Of a DNA stretch of 23,674 bases, positions 8,251-16,022 are shown one piece after another (the stretch's first letter is position 1; each line of letters begins with the position of its first letter). The stretch comes from an uncultured Eubacteriales bacterium (GTDB lineage Bacteria > Bacillota > Clostridia > Oscillospirales > CAG-272): assembly GCA_900546315.1 (NCBI GenBank), contig URCP01000038.1, forward strand, positions 1 through 23,674, in the 5' to 3' direction. The notes under the pieces are model-generated. The model ran no database searches. It saw only the letters and a program-made list of their open reading frames with translations, and was not told the origin of the DNA. A program made the position numbers and the translations under genes.

Positions 8251-9474
8251 ATGGCAAAGAGAATTATATTGATCGCGGTTATGACCGCGCTTGTGACGAT
8301 GTTCGGCTGCGCGTCTGGAACAGGGCCGGAGGATACAAAGATAGTCGCTCCGGGCGGTGATGAGACGGAGACGACGATCGACGAGACTGCCGCTGAAACG
8401 ACAGACGCGCCGGACACTTCAGATGAAACCGAAACGACCGCCGCGGAGGAAAAGACGCCTGAAAGGCTTGCCGCGGAGAAGATAATGTCGGAAATGACAA
8501 TTGACGAGAAGATCGGTCAGCTGTTCTTCTCGCGGATACCGACAGATTATGACACTGCCATAAGCGACATGAAGAAGTATCAGCCGGGCGGCTATGTCTT
8601 TTTCGCGTCCGAGTTCGAGAACAGGACTCCGGAGACGATGAAGACTTATACCGACGCGCTGAAGGGGGCGGCTAAGATAGTGCCGCTTCTCGCCGTCGAT
8701 GAGGAGGGCGGGACGGTCACAAGGATATCGCGGTTCAAGCAATACCGCGCCGAGAAGTTTTTGTCTCCGCGCGAGCTGATGGCGGGCGGGACTGAGCTTG
8801 TCGCGTCGGATACGCGTGAGAAGTGCGCGCTGATAAGTTCGCTCGGGCTGAATCTGAATCTCGCTCCGGTCGCGGATATTTCTACTGACCCGAATGATTT
8901 TATTTATTATCGTTCGGCGGGAGACCTTGTGGCGGCGACTGATTATGTGACGGTTTATGTGACGGAGAGCGTTAAGGCGGGCGTCGGGTCGGCGTTGAAG
9001 CATTTCCCGGGATATGGGAATAATGTGGATACGCATACCGGGATAGCGGTTGATAAGCGTTCTGCCGATACGTTCAGGGCTTCGGATTTTCTGCCGTTCA
9101 GGGCGGGGATTGATGCCGGGTGCGGGATCGTTATGGTGTCGCATAATATTGTGGAGTGCTTTGATAAGGAGAATCCGGCATCATTGTCGGCGGAGGTGCA
9201 TCGAGTGCTGCGTGAGGAGCTTTCGTTTGACGGTGTGATAACGACGGATGACCTTGCTATGCAGGCGATAACTGACAGTTACGGGAGCGGCGAGGCGGCA
9301 GTGCTGGCGATAGAGGCGGGCAATGACCTGATCTGCTGTTCCGATTTGTCGGTGAAGTACGAGGCTGTGAAGTCGGCGTATGAGTCGGGTAGGATATCGC
9401 TTTCCCGCATCGAGGAGTCGGTGCTCCGTATTCTCGAGTACAAGGTAACAATGGGGCTGCTGAGCTCCGACTGA
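8251..9474 (+). CDS. GH3 beta-N-acetylhexosaminidase lipoprotein (NagZ-like)
   Basis: A 407-residue protein. The signal peptide ends in a lipobox (TMFGC, Cys20), then a Thr/Glu/Asp-rich linker runs to about residue 70, so it should sit on the outer face of the membrane. The rest is a GH3 barrel: LLAVDEEGG near 150, KHFPG at 250-254 followed by VDTH, and VITTDDLAM with the candidate nucleophile in D333-D334. Family members remove N-acetylglucosamine from muropeptides during wall turnover, which fits the upstream M23 protein in the same unit (3-bp gap, AAGGG at 8238-8242). The length fits a single-domain NagZ plus linker. From about residue 210 its codons shift toward G- or T-ending forms compared with its first half. 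Confidence 0.9.
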   Translation: MAKRIILIAVMTALVTMFGCASGTGPEDTKIVAPGGDETETTIDETAAETTDAPDTSDETETTAAEEKTPERLAAEKIMSEMTIDEKIGQLFFSRIPTDYDTAISDMKKYQPGGYVFFASEFENRTPETMKTYTDALKGAAKIVPLLAVDEEGGTVTRISRFKQYRAEKFLSPRELMAGGTELVASDTREKCALISSLGLNLNLAPVADISTDPNDFIYYRSAGDLVAATDYVTVYVTESVKAGVGSALKHFPGYGNNVDTHTGIAVDKRSADTFRASDFLPFRAGIDAGCGIVMVSHNIVECFDKENPASLSAEVHRVLREELSFDGVITTDDLAMQAITDSYGSGEAAVLAIEAGNDLICCSDLSVKYEAVKSAYESGRISLSRIEESVLRILEYKVTMGLLSSD

Positions 9475-9505
9475 AATAAAACAAACATGGGAGCTATATA
9501 CCAGA

Positions 9506-9574
9506 GTATAAAAGCTTCTGGAAAAGGGGGTGCAGGGGGGAAAACCTCTTCTCCGAAGAGGTTTTCCCCCCTGC
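9506..9574 (+). repeat. Dispersed palindromic element, copy 1 (forward)
   Basis: The head GTATAAAAGCTTCTGG begins at 9506 and is followed by a G-run. A perfect 19-bp inverted repeat then has its left arm at 9532-9550, loop CTCCG, and right arm at 9556-9574. It fills most of the 120-bp gap between the GH3 gene and lepA. The hairpin ends five bases before the weak GAGGG ribosome binding site of lepA, so it would sit in the lepA leader if transcription reads through. Other copies are at 15521, 20877 and 22031. Confidence 0.9.
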
Positions 9575-9594
9575 AAACGAGGGTATAAATAAAA

Positions 9595-11406
9595 ATGAAC
9601 AGACAAGAGAAGATAAGAAATTTTTCGATAATAGCGCATATAGACCATGGAAAGTCGACGCTTGCAGACCGTATACTTGAGTATACGAGGACTGTGGCTA
9701 AGAGGGACATGGAGGAGCAGATACTTGATAATATGGATCTTGAGCGGGAGCGGGGGATTACAATTAAGGCTCGCGCGGTGAAACTTAATTACAGTGCGCC
9801 AGACAGGGAGGTTTATACGCTTAATTTGATTGATACTCCCGGGCATGTGGACTTTAATTATGAGGTTTCGCGGTCGCTTAACGCTTGCGAGGGGGCGATA
9901 CTTATCGTTGACGCTACGCAGGGGGTTGAGGCGCAGACGTTGGCTAACGCTTATCTCGCGATTGATAATAATCTGGAGATTGTGCCGGTTATAAATAAGA
10001 TTGATTTGCCGAGCGCTGACGTTGAGAAGGTGCGGGCGGAGATTGAGGATATTATCGGGATTCCGGCTGAGGGGTGCCCGGCGGTTTCGGCTAAGACGGG
10101 GCAGAATATTGAGCAGGTGCTTGAGAAGATTGTTTCGGATATTCCGTCGCCGGACGGGGATGAGAACGCTCCGCTGAGGTGTCTGATATTTGATTCTTAT
10201 TATGACAGTTATCTTGGGGTTGTGGTTAATATACGCGTTGTCGAGGGGACTTTGCGGCCGGGGGACAGGATTAAGCTTATGTCGACCGGGGCGGAGTTTG
10301 ACGTTGTCGAGGTCGGGTATATGGAGCCGTTCGGGCTGAATAAGGGGGAGTTCCTCGCGGCGGGCGACGTCGGATATATTACGGCGAGCATAAAGTCGGT
10401 CGGGGAGACGCGGGTCGGCGATACGGTGACGCTCGCGAATAATCCTGCTTCTGAGCCGCTTCCGGGCTTCAAGGAGGTTCATCCGATGGTTTACGCCGGA
10501 ATTTACCCGGCGGACGGCGCGAGATACGGAGATCTTAAGGACGCGCTTGAGAAGTTGCAGCTCAATGACGCGGCGCTGACGTTTGAGCCGGAGACTTCGG
10601 CGGCGCTCGGGTTTGGTTTCCGCTGCGGGTTCCTCGGGCTTCTGCATATGGAGATCATCGAGGAGAGGCTCGAGAGGGAGTTCAATCTTGATCTTATCAC
10701 TACGGCGCCGAGCGTTATCTATAAGATAGAGAAGAAGAACGGCGAGACGGTGTTCATTGATAACCCGTCGAATTACCCGAACCCGGATGAGATTGACGTC
10801 GCGTATGAGCCGATGGTCAAGGCGAGTATCATAACTCCGCCGGAGTTCGTCGGCGGGCTGATGGATCTCTGCCAGGACAGGCGCGGAGATTTCATTAATA
10901 TGACTTATATCGACACCGACCGCGCGGAGCTGCATTATAATCTGCCGCTTAACGAGATAATTTACGATTTCTTCGACGCGCTGAAGAGCCGGTCGAAGGG
11001 GTACGCGTCGCTTGACTACGAGATGACGGGTTATGTGCCGTCGAAGCTCGTCAAGCTCGATATTCTGCTGAACGGCGATATTGTCGACGCTCTGTCATTC
11101 ATCGTTCATGAGGAAAAGGCTTACGGCCGCGCGAGAAAGATCTGCGAGAAGCTGAAGGACAATATCCCGCGTCAGCTCTTCGAGATTCCGGTTCAGGCGG
11201 CTATAGGCGGAAAGGTCATCGCGCGCGAGACTGTCAAGGCTATGCGCAAGGACGTCCTCGCGAAGTGCTACGGCGGCGATATCACGAGAAAGAAGAAACT
11301 GCTCGAAAAGCAGAAGGAAGGCAAGAAGAAGATGCGTCAGCTCGGTTCTGTCGAGGTCTCGCCCGAGGCGTTCATGGCGGTGCTGAAGCTCGACGACGAG
11401 GCGTGA
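9595..11406 (+). CDS. lepA: Elongation factor 4 (LepA), ribosome back-translocase GTPase
   Basis: A 603-residue protein, full length for LepA (about 600). The GTPase motifs are AHIDHGKST at 14-22, DTPGH at 80-84 and NKID at 134-137; the EF-G-like domains and the LepA-specific C-terminal domain with lysine-rich KKKLLEKQKEGKKKM follow. It acts on stalled ribosomes in the cytosol or at the membrane. The start ATG at 9595 has only GAGGG about 12 bases upstream, a weak site directly after repeat copy 1. Its stop overlaps the next start (ATGA). Codon choice changes within the gene: the first 800 bases are rich in GGG, GAT, TAT, ATT and GAG, while the last few hundred bases return to C-ending codons. 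Confidence 0.98.
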   Translation: MNRQEKIRNFSIIAHIDHGKSTLADRILEYTRTVAKRDMEEQILDNMDLERERGITIKARAVKLNYSAPDREVYTLNLIDTPGHVDFNYEVSRSLNACEGAILIVDATQGVEAQTLANAYLAIDNNLEIVPVINKIDLPSADVEKVRAEIEDIIGIPAEGCPAVSAKTGQNIEQVLEKIVSDIPSPDGDENAPLRCLIFDSYYDSYLGVVVNIRVVEGTLRPGDRIKLMSTGAEFDVVEVGYMEPFGLNKGEFLAAGDVGYITASIKSVGETRVGDTVTLANNPASEPLPGFKEVHPMVYAGIYPADGARYGDLKDALEKLQLNDAALTFEPETSAALGFGFRCGFLGLLHMEIIEERLEREFNLDLITTAPSVIYKIEKKNGETVFIDNPSNYPNPDEIDVAYEPMVKASIITPPEFVGGLMDLCQDRRGDFINMTYIDTDRAELHYNLPLNEIIYDFFDALKSRSKGYASLDYEMTGYVPSKLVKLDILLNGDIVDALSFIVHEEKAYGRARKICEKLKDNIPRQLFEIPVQAAIGGKVIARETVKAMRKDVLAKCYGGDITRKKKLLEKQKEGKKKMRQLGSVEVSPEAFMAVLKLDDEA

Positions 11407-12116
11407 TGAACAGGATCGACGCCGGGAGACCGGATATCAGAAAACTCAGACAATACGGCTTTTCCGGAGATAACGGCGTTCTCAGGTACTCTGAAACGCT
11501 CGGGTGCGGCTTCACGCTGACGTTTGAGGTCAGGGACGGAGAGCTTTTTACCAGCGTTTATGACGACGGCGAGGAGTATGTCCTCCACCTGACGGACGCG
11601 TCCGGGGAGTTTGTCGGCAGGGTCAGGAAGGAATATGAGGACGCGGTATCCCGCGTCACTTCCGCCTGCTTTGAGCGCGCGGTTTATTCGCCGTATTTCA
11701 GGAGCGGTCAGACGGCAAGGCTTATCGCCGACGCGGAGAAGATATGGGGCGAGACGCCGGAGTTTCTCTGGGAGGATTCGCCGGACTGCTGTATACTCAG
11801 AAACCGTGAGAGCGGAAAGTGGTACGCGGTCTTCATGGTCGTCCCGCTCGCGAAGTTCCTCCCGGGAACGGAAGGGAAGACCGAGGTCGTGAACCTGCGC
11901 GCGGACGCGGCGGCGATGAGCGACGGAGAACGCGTTTTTCCGGCGTTCCATATGAACAAGAAGAGCTGGATAAGCGTCCTTGCCGACCGCGGGAAGGACT
12001 ATGACGTTATCCTTGCACTCATGCGCGCGAGCCGTGAGACAGCCGCGAAAAAAGCCGGGAAGAAAAATTCCCGGCAGGACAAGACGTCCCAAAAAGAAGA
12101 AGGTGTTTCGGAATGA
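11406..12116 (+). CDS. MmcQ/YjbR-family protein with extra N-terminal domain
   Basis: A 236-residue protein. The C-terminal half (about 115-225) carries the MmcQ/YjbR (CyaY-like fold, 'DNA-binding') pattern, including SPDCCILRNRESGKWYAVFM and MNKKSWISVLAD. The N-terminal 110 residues (GYVL-type strands, DGEEYVLHL) form a second region seen in longer clostridial members; standard YjbR is only about 120 residues. The biochemical role of the family is not established. The ATG overlaps the lepA TGA by one base, and its own TGA overlaps the hemW ATG, so it is translationally coupled on both sides. The last 20 residues are Lys/Ser/Glu-rich and probably disordered. Confidence 0.75.
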   Translation: MNRIDAGRPDIRKLRQYGFSGDNGVLRYSETLGCGFTLTFEVRDGELFTSVYDDGEEYVLHLTDASGEFVGRVRKEYEDAVSRVTSACFERAVYSPYFRSGQTARLIADAEKIWGETPEFLWEDSPDCCILRNRESGKWYAVFMVVPLAKFLPGTEGKTEVVNLRADAAAMSDGERVFPAFHMNKKSWISVLADRGKDYDVILALMRASRETAAKKAGKKNSRQDKTSQKEEGVSE

Positions 12117-13366
12117 ACAAAAAATCACTCGGACTGTATATCCATATCCCGTTCTGCAAGGCGAAGTGCGCTTACTGCGATTTCTGCTCCGTGTCGGGCA
12201 CCGGGGACGAGGATATGCGGCGATATGTCGACGCGCTGCTCCTTCAGATGGAGGACTATTCTAAGGCGGCGAAGAGTTACTCGGTCGACACGATCTTCAT
12301 CGGCGGCGGAACTCCGACCGTTCTGCCCGCGAAATATGTGTGCGACCTCATCGACGGCATATACAGAAACTTCGACGTGCCGAAGAAGGCGGAGTTCACG
12401 ATGGAGGCGAACCCGGCGACAGTCAGCGGCGCCACCCTCGCGAAATACCGCAGAGCGGGCGTGAACCGCCTCAGCATCGGTCTCCAGAGCGCGAATCAGG
12501 AGGAGCTTTCCGCTCTTTCGAGAATACACACGAGAGAGGACTTCGAGGCGAGCTACCTCGCCGCGAGAAACGCCGGGTTCCGCAATATAAACGTCGATAT
12601 AATGTACGGCATCCCGCTCCAGACGCCGGACAGCTTCAACCGCACTCTTGATTACGTGACGAAGCTTGAGCCGGAGCACATCTCTATGTACGGGCTCAAG
12701 ATCGAGGACGGAACGCCGTTCGCGGCGGCGAGAGACACGCTTATCCTGCCCGACGAGGATTCGGAGGCGGATATGTATTTCGACGGAATCAGATACCTTG
12801 AGGCGAAAGGGTTCAGACACTATGAGATCTCGAATTTCGCCCTGCCCGGGTATGAGTGCCGGCATAACCTGAAATACTGGAACTGTGACGAATATCTCGG
12901 TCTCGGGTGCGCCGCGCACTCGTATTTCAGAAATCTCAGGTTCTCGTTCAAACGCGACATACCGCTGTTCATCGACGCGATGGAGGCGGACGTCTCGCAC
13001 GGCGGCACGCTGACCGGAGACGGCGTCGCGGTGACATATGACCAGTACAAGAACGCCGGGCTCGTTGATGAGCTTTACACGATAACGCCGGAGGAACGGG
13101 TCGGCGAGTACATCATGCTGAGACTGCGGCTCGCGGACGGAATATCATCCGAACAGTTCAGACAGCGCTTCGGGCTGAATTTCGACGCGCTCTACGGGCG
13201 CAGGCTCGGTATCTACATCGACAACGGCTTCATGACCTTCGACGGCGACCGCTACGCGTTCACTCCGAAGGGAATGTATGTCAGCAGCTATATCCTGTCG
13301 AATATACTCGATTTCGACAAGGACAGCCATATAATAAATTCGATAGCGGACGGGTCGGATAAGTAA
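12113..13366 (+). CDS. hemW: Radical SAM heme chaperone HemW (HemN-like)
   Basis: A 417-residue radical SAM protein. The cluster motif C15-x3-C19-x2-C22 is followed by C25. GGGTPT (SAM-binding) and the HemW/HemN-type HNLKYW motif near 243-248 are present, as is the C-terminal HemN domain. HemW proteins bind heme and deliver it to respiratory enzymes; older annotations call them oxygen-independent coproporphyrinogen oxidase. The lepA-hemW order is common in Firmicutes. It starts at ATG 12113, overlapping the upstream TGA, with an AAGAAGAAGG site before it. It converges on the superoxide dismutase gene, with a 19-bp palindrome between the two. It needs a 4Fe-4S cluster, so it depends on the suf genes further on. 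Confidence 0.95.
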   Translation: MNKKSLGLYIHIPFCKAKCAYCDFCSVSGTGDEDMRRYVDALLLQMEDYSKAAKSYSVDTIFIGGGTPTVLPAKYVCDLIDGIYRNFDVPKKAEFTMEANPATVSGATLAKYRRAGVNRLSIGLQSANQEELSALSRIHTREDFEASYLAARNAGFRNINVDIMYGIPLQTPDSFNRTLDYVTKLEPEHISMYGLKIEDGTPFAAARDTLILPDEDSEADMYFDGIRYLEAKGFRHYEISNFALPGYECRHNLKYWNCDEYLGLGCAAHSYFRNLRFSFKRDIPLFIDAMEADVSHGGTLTGDGVAVTYDQYKNAGLVDELYTITPEERVGEYIMLRLRLADGISSEQFRQRFGLNFDALYGRRLGIYIDNGFMTFDGDRYAFTPKGMYVSSYILSNILDFDKDSHIINSIADGSDK

Positions 13367-13404
13367 GGTCAGCGACGCTCGAGGGAAACACTGAGCTGAG
13401 GCTG

Positions 13405-13451
13405 TTTTGGCAATAAAAAGTCCATAAATTCAGGACTTTTTATTGCCAAAA
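13405..13451. terminator. Perfect 19-bp palindrome between convergent hemW and sod, probable bidirectional terminator
   Basis: TTTTGGCAATAAAAAGTCC (13405-13423) pairs perfectly with its reverse complement at 13433-13451 around a nine-base loop. The A5/T5 tracts inside the arms give U-runs on both transcripts. It lies between the hemW stop (13366) and the sod stop (13463) on opposite strands, as expected for a shared terminator. An outer inverted pair, GGAAACACTGA at 13384-13394 and TCAGTGTTTTCC at 13463-13474, extends the symmetry into the sod stop codon. Confidence 0.75.
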
Positions 13452-13462
13452 CCCGATTTGAT

Positions 13463-14122
13463 TCAGTGTTTTCCAAGACAGCTCTGATATCTCGCCTCAG
13501 CCGCCGGCCAGTTCACGATGTTCAGCCACGCGGAGATATACGCGGCGCGCAGGTTGTGGTATTTCAGATAGTACGCGTGCTCCCATACGTCGAGGTTCAG
13601 AATCGGGCAGAGCGGCACGACCTCCTGATTCTTTGAGGTCAGGATGACCGGAACGCCGTTCCTGACGGCGAGCCACGCGCAGCCGGAGCCGAAGACCGAC
13701 ATCGCGGCGTCGGTGAACTTTTTCGTGAATTCCTCGTAGCTGCCGAACGCGCGGTTTATCGCCGCGGCGAGGTTTCCTCGCGGATGACGCTTCGCGCCCG
13801 GAGCCATCGACTCGAAAAAAAGACGGTGATTGAAGACGCCTCCGGCGCTGCGGCAGAGCTTCAGCGCGTCTGCTGGCGGCAGAATGATCCGCGGGCGGAA
13901 ACGCGCCTGCGGGTAAGTCCGGCAGCCGGGAAGGCTCAGAAGCTCTTCAAGGGACATCTTCTGAAGCGCCGGGTACTTCGCGAGAACTTCGTTCAGGTCG
14001 CTTATGTACTTGCCGAGGTGCGCGTCGTGGTGCAGGCGCATTGTCTCGGTGTCTATGTACGGCTCGAGCGCGTTGTACGCGTAGGGGAGCGGCGTGTTGA
14101 CGAAAGGATACGTGTCGTTCAT
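13463..14122 (-). CDS. sodA: Iron/manganese superoxide dismutase
   Basis: A 219-residue Fe/Mn-SOD. The N-terminal PLPYAYNALEPYID and four metal ligands are visible: H31 (LHHDAH), H99 (GGVFNHRLFF), D178 and H182 (LDVWEHAYYLKY). The active-site glutamine is at Q166 (SKNQEVVPL), the C-terminal-domain position used by Mn-type enzymes, so manganese or cambialistic use is more likely than strict iron. The usual GSGWAWL is GSGCAWL here (Cys148). A segment at about 67-92 rich in Arg and Pro looks longer or diverged compared with standard SODs. GGAGG lies seven bases before the ATG. It detoxifies superoxide in the cytosol, consistent with the nearby suf and flavodiiron genes. Confidence 0.95.
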   Translation of the reverse strand: MNDTYPFVNTPLPYAYNALEPYIDTETMRLHHDAHLGKYISDLNEVLAKYPALQKMSLEELLSLPGCRTYPQARFRPRIILPPADALKLCRSAGGVFNHRLFFESMAPGAKRHPRGNLAAAINRAFGSYEEFTKKFTDAAMSVFGSGCAWLAVRNGVPVILTSKNQEVVPLCPILNLDVWEHAYYLKYHNLRAAYISAWLNIVNWPAAEARYQSCLGKH

Positions 14123-14204
14123 GTGACTACCTCCGATAATTTCCTGTTTTCGTTAATATAATATGTGAGAAGAACCATTTTTGATAAATGAAAGGAAGAT
14201 CGTC

Positions 14205-15356
14205 ATGAAAGATAAGTTTTATGATTCGCTCGCCGGGCTGCTCTCGATAAAGAGCGTCGCGGTGGATTCGGACAAGGAGGGCGCGCCGTTCGGCGACGGG
14301 TGCCGCGACGCGCTTGATTATATGCTGGGGCTGTGCGACAGCTTCGGTTTCCGCACGAAGAAGATCGGCGGCGGGCTGATGGGTTACGCCGAGATCGGCG
14401 AGGGGGACGAGATCATCGGCATTCTCGCGCACCTTGACGTCGTGCCGGAGGGCTCCGGATGGGAGTATCCGTGCTTCGGGCTGACTAGGGCGACGGTTGA
14501 CGGCGAGAAGCGCGTCTACGGCCGCGGTATATCCGACGATAAGGGACCCGCTATGATGTGCGTTTACGCGATGAAGGAGCTGCTCGATTCGGGCGTGAAG
14601 CTGAACCGCCGGATACGCATTCTGTTCGGTCTGACCGAGGAACGCGGCGAGTGGTATGACATGAATTATTACCGCGAGCATGAGGAGCTTCCGACCTTCG
14701 GAATCACTCCGGACGCGTCTTTCCCGGCTGTGTACGGCGAGAAGGGGATACTTATCCTGAAGCTGACGATGCCGCTTGAGGGTTCGGGCGTTGAGACGGT
14801 CGCGGGCGGAACGGCGCACAATATGGTGCCGGATCACTGTGAGGCTGTTGTCGGCGGAAAGAGGTTCGAGGCGACCGGAAAGTCGGCGCACGGAAGTCTG
14901 CCGCAGAAGGGCGTGAACGCTGTTCTGAAGCTGTTTTCGGAGGTTAATAAGGAGGCTCCCGGAAAGCTGTCTGGGTTCATCACTGAGAAGTTCGGTGAGA
15001 CCTGCGACGGAAGCCTTGTTGGCTGTGCCATGTCGGATGAGCAGAGCGGGGCGCTGACGTTGAATTTCGGCGTTATTGAGGTCGTCGGGGAGAATATCGA
15101 GATGACGATTGATATTCGCTATCCTGTAACTAAGAAGGGGAGTGACGTTGCGGCGATTATCGCGAGGGAGTGCGAGCCTTACGGTGTGAGTGTCAAGGTG
15201 GACGAGGATAAGGCGCCGGTTTATATGGATAAGAACGGACCGCTGATTCGTGCGCTTATGGATGTTTATCGTGAGGAGACCGGGGACGCGCGGGAGGCGT
15301 TCGTGATGGGCGGCGGAACATACGCGCGCGCGATGAAGGGTATCGAGGCGTTCTGA
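14205..15356 (+). CDS. pepV: PepV-like M20 dipeptidase, C-terminus cut by in-frame TGA
   Basis: The 383 residues up to TGA match an M20 (PepV/Sapep) dipeptidase: HLDVVPEG with the first metal His, RGISDDKGP with the bridging Asp, TEERGEW with catalytic/metal Glu, and TPDASFP with a metal Asp. The text runs to GGGTYARAMKGIEAF and then meets TGA at 15354-15356. Relatives continue with Gly-Pro-x-Phe-Pro, and here the same frame does go on (see 15357-15479). The stop therefore looks like GGA changed to TGA. The lost tail normally carries the last metal ligand (His439 in Lactobacillus PepV), so activity is doubtful. Start ATG 14205 follows AAAGGAAG; the divergent neighbour is sod. Second-half codons become rich in G- or T-ending forms. 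Confidence 0.85.
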   Translation: MKDKFYDSLAGLLSIKSVAVDSDKEGAPFGDGCRDALDYMLGLCDSFGFRTKKIGGGLMGYAEIGEGDEIIGILAHLDVVPEGSGWEYPCFGLTRATVDGEKRVYGRGISDDKGPAMMCVYAMKELLDSGVKLNRRIRILFGLTEERGEWYDMNYYREHEELPTFGITPDASFPAVYGEKGILILKLTMPLEGSGVETVAGGTAHNMVPDHCEAVVGGKRFEATGKSAHGSLPQKGVNAVLKLFSEVNKEAPGKLSGFITEKFGETCDGSLVGCAMSDEQSGALTLNFGVIEVVGENIEMTIDIRYPVTKKGSDVAAIIARECEPYGVSVKVDEDKAPVYMDKNGPLIRALMDVYREETGDAREAFVMGGGTYARAMKGIEAF

Positions 15357-15479
15357 CCGCTGTTCCCGGACAGCCCGGAGACCGCGAATCAGAAGAATGA
15401 GTATATGCTTGAGAGTGACATAGAGAAGGCACGCCGCGTCTATTCAAAGGCGCTGCGCCATATGCTTAAGATAAAGTAA
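15357..15479 (+). pseudogene. In-frame C-terminal remnant of the M20 dipeptidase
   Basis: Directly after the TGA the same frame encodes 40 residues, PLFPDSPETANQKNEYM at its start and MLKIK at its end, closed by TAA at 15477. This is the expected C-terminal helix region of PepV-like enzymes (FPG...HQKDEY...). The residue at the conserved metal-ligand His position is Asn (AAT). No ribosome binding site or start codon suggests separate translation. Confidence 0.75.
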
Positions 15480-15518
15480 AAAAACAGCCGCTGACGTTGG
15501 TTTCAGCGGCTGTTTTTT
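15478..15518. terminator. Bidirectional terminator after the M20 gene
   Basis: CAGCCGCTGA (15485-15494) pairs perfectly with TCAGCGGCTG (15503-15512), with an eight-base loop. A7 lies before the stem and T6 after it, so it can stop transcription from both sides. It overlaps the TAA of the distal M20 reading frame, which supports the idea that the gene originally ended there rather than at the TGA. Confidence 0.88.
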
Positions 15519-15520
15519 GT

Positions 15521-15592
15521 GTATAAAAGTTTCTGGAAAGGAGGGGTGCAGGGGCGGAAAACCTCTTATCCAAATAGGGTTTCCACCCCTGC
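15521..15592 (+). repeat. Dispersed palindromic element, copy 2 (forward, degenerate)
   Basis: The head GTATAAAAGTTTCTGG at 15521 and a G-run precede an imperfect palindrome (left arm from 15548, right arm ending 15592) with three mismatched pairs. It begins two bases after the M20 terminator's T-run. The palindrome ends ten bases beyond the sufU stop codon, so it could end suf transcription. It is the most diverged of the four copies. Confidence 0.85.
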
Positions 15593-15602
15593 AAGCTGAC
15601 AA

Positions 15603-16022
15603 TTATTTGATAGCGTCCGACAGAGTTGTACCCCCGAGCATGGCGCATTTGACTCTTGCGGGCATGTGGGCGATGTCTTTGAGGGCGGAGGCTTCTTCGA
15701 GGGAGTCGATTTCTTCTTCAGAGGCTTCGCCGCGGATCATTTTCATGAAGGTGTCGGCGAGTTTCAGGGCTTCGTCTTTGTGTTTGCCGATTATCATGCC
15801 GAGCATTATGTCGGCGGAGGCTTGGGAGATTGCGCAGCCGTCGCCTGTGAAGGCGCCGTCGGAGATTGTGTCGCCGTCGAGTTTGAGTTCGAGTTTGATT
15901 TTGTCGCCGCAGCTGGGGTTTACTCCGTCGAGGGTTATGTCGGGGTTGTCGATTTCGTGTTTGAAATCGGGGTGGATGTTGTGTTCGGTTAGGATTTCGT
16001 TGTAGAAGTTTCTATTTTCCAT
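15603..16022 (-). CDS. sufU: SufU zinc-dependent sulfur-transfer protein (IscU/NifU-like)
   Basis: A 139-residue SufU with C38 and D40 (SCGD), C63 (GDGCAISQAS) and C126 (RVKCAML), the residues that bind zinc and accept sulfur in Firmicute SufU. The insert between C63 and C126 is longer than in IscU, as in SufU. It takes persulfide sulfur from SufS for the SufBCD scaffold. It is the last gene of the operon; its start overlaps the end of sufS by 11 bp. Its synonymous codons are extreme for the window: almost all end in A or C (GAA, AAA, GAC, ATC, CTC), whereas lepA prefers G or T endings. Confidence 0.95.
   Translation of the reverse strand: MENRNFYNEILTEHNIHPDFKHEIDNPDITLDGVNPSCGDKIKLELKLDGDTISDGAFTGDGCAISQASADIMLGMIIGKHKDEALKLADTFMKMIRGEASEEEIDSLEEASALKDIAHMPARVKCAMLGGTTLSDAIK

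Noticed and set aside
9181..10935. Long open frame on the minus strand opposite lepA (over 580 codons)
   Set aside because: Arg/Leu/Ile-rich antisense shadow of lepA and the GH3 gene with no recognisable domain; the plus-strand genes have clear motifs and a start site.
14123..14204. Divergent promoters between sod and the M20 gene
   Set aside because: TATAAT at 14157-14162 is visible but no acceptable -35 at the right distance on either strand, so no promoter is called.
15354..15356. TGA read as glycine or selenocysteine
   Set aside because: TGA ends many intact genes here (yfcE, ecfT, lepA, sod), several within ATGA overlaps, so a changed code is excluded. A five-base-pair stem (GCTGT/ACAGC) follows the TGA but lacks a convincing SECIS loop, and the family residue is Gly. 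A point mutation is simpler.
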